Assembly (NCBI GenBank): GCA_017544185.1
Contig: JAFYEQ010000253.1
Span: 1-6,653 of the forward strand
Length of the DNA stretch: 6,653 nt
Direction: 5' to 3'
DNA from: Oscillospiraceae bacterium
GTDB lineage: Bacteria; Bacillota; Clostridia; Oscillospirales; Ruminococcaceae
Part shown: piece after piece, positions 6,037 to 6,653 of the stretch
How positions within the stretch are numbered: the stretch's first letter is position 1
How the letters are laid out: each line of letters opens with the position of its first letter
Notes under the pieces: model-generated
The model's database searches: none
The model's input: only the letters and a program-made list of their open reading frames with translations
Told to the model about the DNA's origin: nothing
Made by a program: the position numbers and the translations under genes

Positions 6037-6335
6037 ACCACGCCTCCTATGGGTACGCCCCTGTAGCACAGCCCCGCCGCCTGAAGGAGCGCCATGGCCT
6101 CACTGCATATCGGCCCCTCGGCCCTCCTCTTCTCACTGTAGTCCCCCAGGCTCAGCTGTGTCACGCCGTCCCCGATCATAGCCTCCGCCTGTACGCATAC
6201 CGCATCGGCTATGTCCTCCTCGTCCGCCGCGATCGTCTGCGAGTCGATCAGCATGAAGCTGCGCCTCAGCCACGGGACTATCTCCTCACCGTACCTTCCC
6301 CCGAAGGTGTCCTTGTAATACCTATATCCTATCAT
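6033..6335 (-). CDS. Phage head-tail connector protein, 100 aa
   Basis: This is likely the adaptor that sits under the portal and joins head to tail (gp6/gp15-like fold). The N-terminus MIGYRYYKDTFGG, then WLRRSFMLIDSQTI (about 22-35), a helix with AVCVQAEAM, a central Gly-rich turn, and the final ALLQAAGLCYRGVPIGG closely follow the pattern of small connector proteins in clostridial prophages (YY.DTFGG ... ID..T ... GLLYRGV). The length of about 100 residues is normal. ATG 6335 has GGGAG eight bases upstream. An open extension to 6464 would translate straight through the hairpin/heptamer repeat at 6357-6400 and was not chosen. It is the first gene of the visible operon, and I see no convincing promoter just upstream. 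Portal, capsid or terminase genes, if any, lie to the right of the window. Confidence 0.82.
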   Translation of the reverse strand: MIGYRYYKDTFGGRYGEEIVPWLRRSFMLIDSQTIAADEEDIADAVCVQAEAMIGDGVTQLSLGDYSEKRRAEGPICSEAMALLQAAGLCYRGVPIGGVV

Positions 6336-6356
6336 ATCATCATCTCCCGTCTTAAA

Positions 6357-6400
6357 GGGACAAGGGACGCAACTGCTCATGCAGTTGCCGGGGAACAAGG
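6357..6400. repeat. Hairpin/heptamer element, inverted copy
   Basis: A perfect 8-bp stem, GCAACTGC (6369-6376) with GCAGTTGC (6381-6388) around TCAT, is flanked by GGGACAA GGGAC (6357-6368) and GGGGAACAAGG (6390-6400). These flanks are the reverse complements of the CCCTTGT-type units, so the element lies opposite to those at 2725 and 6505. It sits about 20 bases upstream of the connector start and would be in the transcript leader if transcription enters from the right. Confidence 0.75.
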
Positions 6401-6478
6401 TATGCACCCCTTTTATATATCCTCTATATCTTCCTTCTCCATTTCCCCTGTCCTCGCCTCTCATCCCGCATCTCTCGC

Positions 6479-6499
6479 CCCTTGCCTCTTGTCCCTTGT
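6479..6499. repeat. Three heptamers before the hairpin
   Basis: CCCTTGC (6479-6485), CTCTTGT (6486-6492) and CCCTTGT (6493-6499) precede the hairpin at 6505. This shows that the hairpin is embedded inside the heptamer array rather than placed at its edge. Confidence 0.8.
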
Positions 6500-6504
6500 T
6501 TCTG

Positions 6505-6524
6505 GCTGCCGCGTCAGCGGCAGC
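6505..6524. repeat. Hairpin of composite repeat (right copy 1)
   Basis: GCTGCCGC (6505-6512) and GCGGCAGC (6517-6524) form a perfect 8-bp stem around GTCA. No T-tract follows, so it is not an intrinsic terminator on either strand. It is the direct-orientation counterpart of the hairpin at 2725-2744, with different bases at several stem positions but pairing kept. Confidence 0.85.
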
Positions 6525-6526
6525 AT

Positions 6527-6631
6527 CTCTTGTCCCTTGTCTCTTGTCCCTTGTCCCTTGTCTCTTGTCCCTTGTCTCTTGTCCCTTGTCTCTTGTCCCT
6601 TGTCTCTTGTCCCTTGTCTCTTGTCCCTTGT
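6527..6631. repeat. CTCTTGT/CCCTTGT heptamer array (right)
   Basis: Fifteen heptamers without interruption. CTCTTGT and CCCTTGT alternate, giving a 14-bp higher-order period, except for one pair of adjacent CCCTTGT units (6548-6561). The array is bounded on both sides by the same GC-rich hairpin. It carries no A on the plus strand, so minus-strand RNA would be A/G-rich. Confidence 0.95.
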
Positions 6632-6636
6632 CTCTG

Positions 6637-6653
6637 GCTGCCGCGTCAGCGGC
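6637..6653. repeat. Hairpin of composite repeat (right copy 2, cut)
   Basis: GCTGCCGC (6637-6644), GTCA and the first five bases of the second arm (GCGGC) repeat the hairpin at 6505 exactly, 132 bp further on. The copy is cut by the window end, so the array probably continues to the right. Confidence 0.85.

Larger units (their letters stand above)
6336..6653. other. Non-coding, repeat-rich region upstream of operon
   Basis: No gene is supported in these 318 bases. It holds an inverted hairpin/heptamer element (6357-6400), an AT-richer spacer (6401-6430), a pyrimidine-rich plus strand and then the large heptamer region. A minus-strand frame from 6464 is a continuation of the connector frame through the repeat. 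A nine-codon frame (MEKEDIEDI) at about 6413-6442 lacks support. On the minus strand TATATA near 6415-6420 has no matching -35 box, so no promoter is called. If the phage operon continues to the right, its transcript must run through these repeats. Confidence 0.6.

Noticed and set aside
6336..6464. N-terminal extension of the connector gene to 6464
   Set aside because: The extension would translate the hairpin/heptamer repeat, has no SD, and the family starts at the MIGYRYY segment, which has a good SD at 6335.
6505..6524. Rho-independent terminator
   Set aside because: The GC-rich hairpin is perfect but no T-tract follows on either strand; the hairpin at 6369-6388 lacks one as well.

Overview
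The window reads as chromosomal DNA of a Gram-positive gut-type Clostridia, most likely Ruminococcus-like (Oscillospiraceae). The evidence is separate, compact SecD and SecF proteins whose SecD C-terminus looks like that lineage, Shine-Dalgarno (SD) sites of the AGGAGG type, common ATA and ATC isoleucine codons, and phage proteins of the kind found in Ruminococcaceae prophages. The assignment is an inference from memory of families, not from a search.

Positions 1-313 are non-coding. They hold a decayed heptamer array (TAACTCC type), a near-consensus sigma-70 promoter (187-215) and a leader of about 90 nt with a possible 9-codon upstream reading frame. Positions 314-2676 (+) hold secD and secF, overlapping by ATGA and closed by an excellent intrinsic terminator at 2691-2721. 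Together they encode the SecDF proton-driven motor that helps SecYEG/SecA complete export across the membrane.

Positions 2725-2815 hold a composite repeat: a small hairpin followed by a perfect CCCTTGT heptamer array. Positions 2826-6335 hold seven tightly packed minus-strand genes that converge on secDF. In transcription order they are a head-tail connector, a minor-capsid/stopper-like protein, a tail-terminator-like protein, two small proteins that look like paralogues of each other, a baseplate/tail hub-like protein and an unrecognised 209-aa protein. All are intact, each has its own SD site, and most overlap or nearly touch. No tape measure, lysis gene, integrase, portal, capsid or terminase gene lies in the window; head genes could lie to the right.

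Positions 6336-6653 are non-coding and rich in the same hairpin-plus-heptamer element, present once inverted and at least twice in direct orientation. Matching repeat elements therefore bracket the phage-like block. The points most worth a second look are this hairpin/heptamer repeat family with compensatory stem changes, and the unusually short phage operon in which neck genes run almost straight into tail-tip genes.
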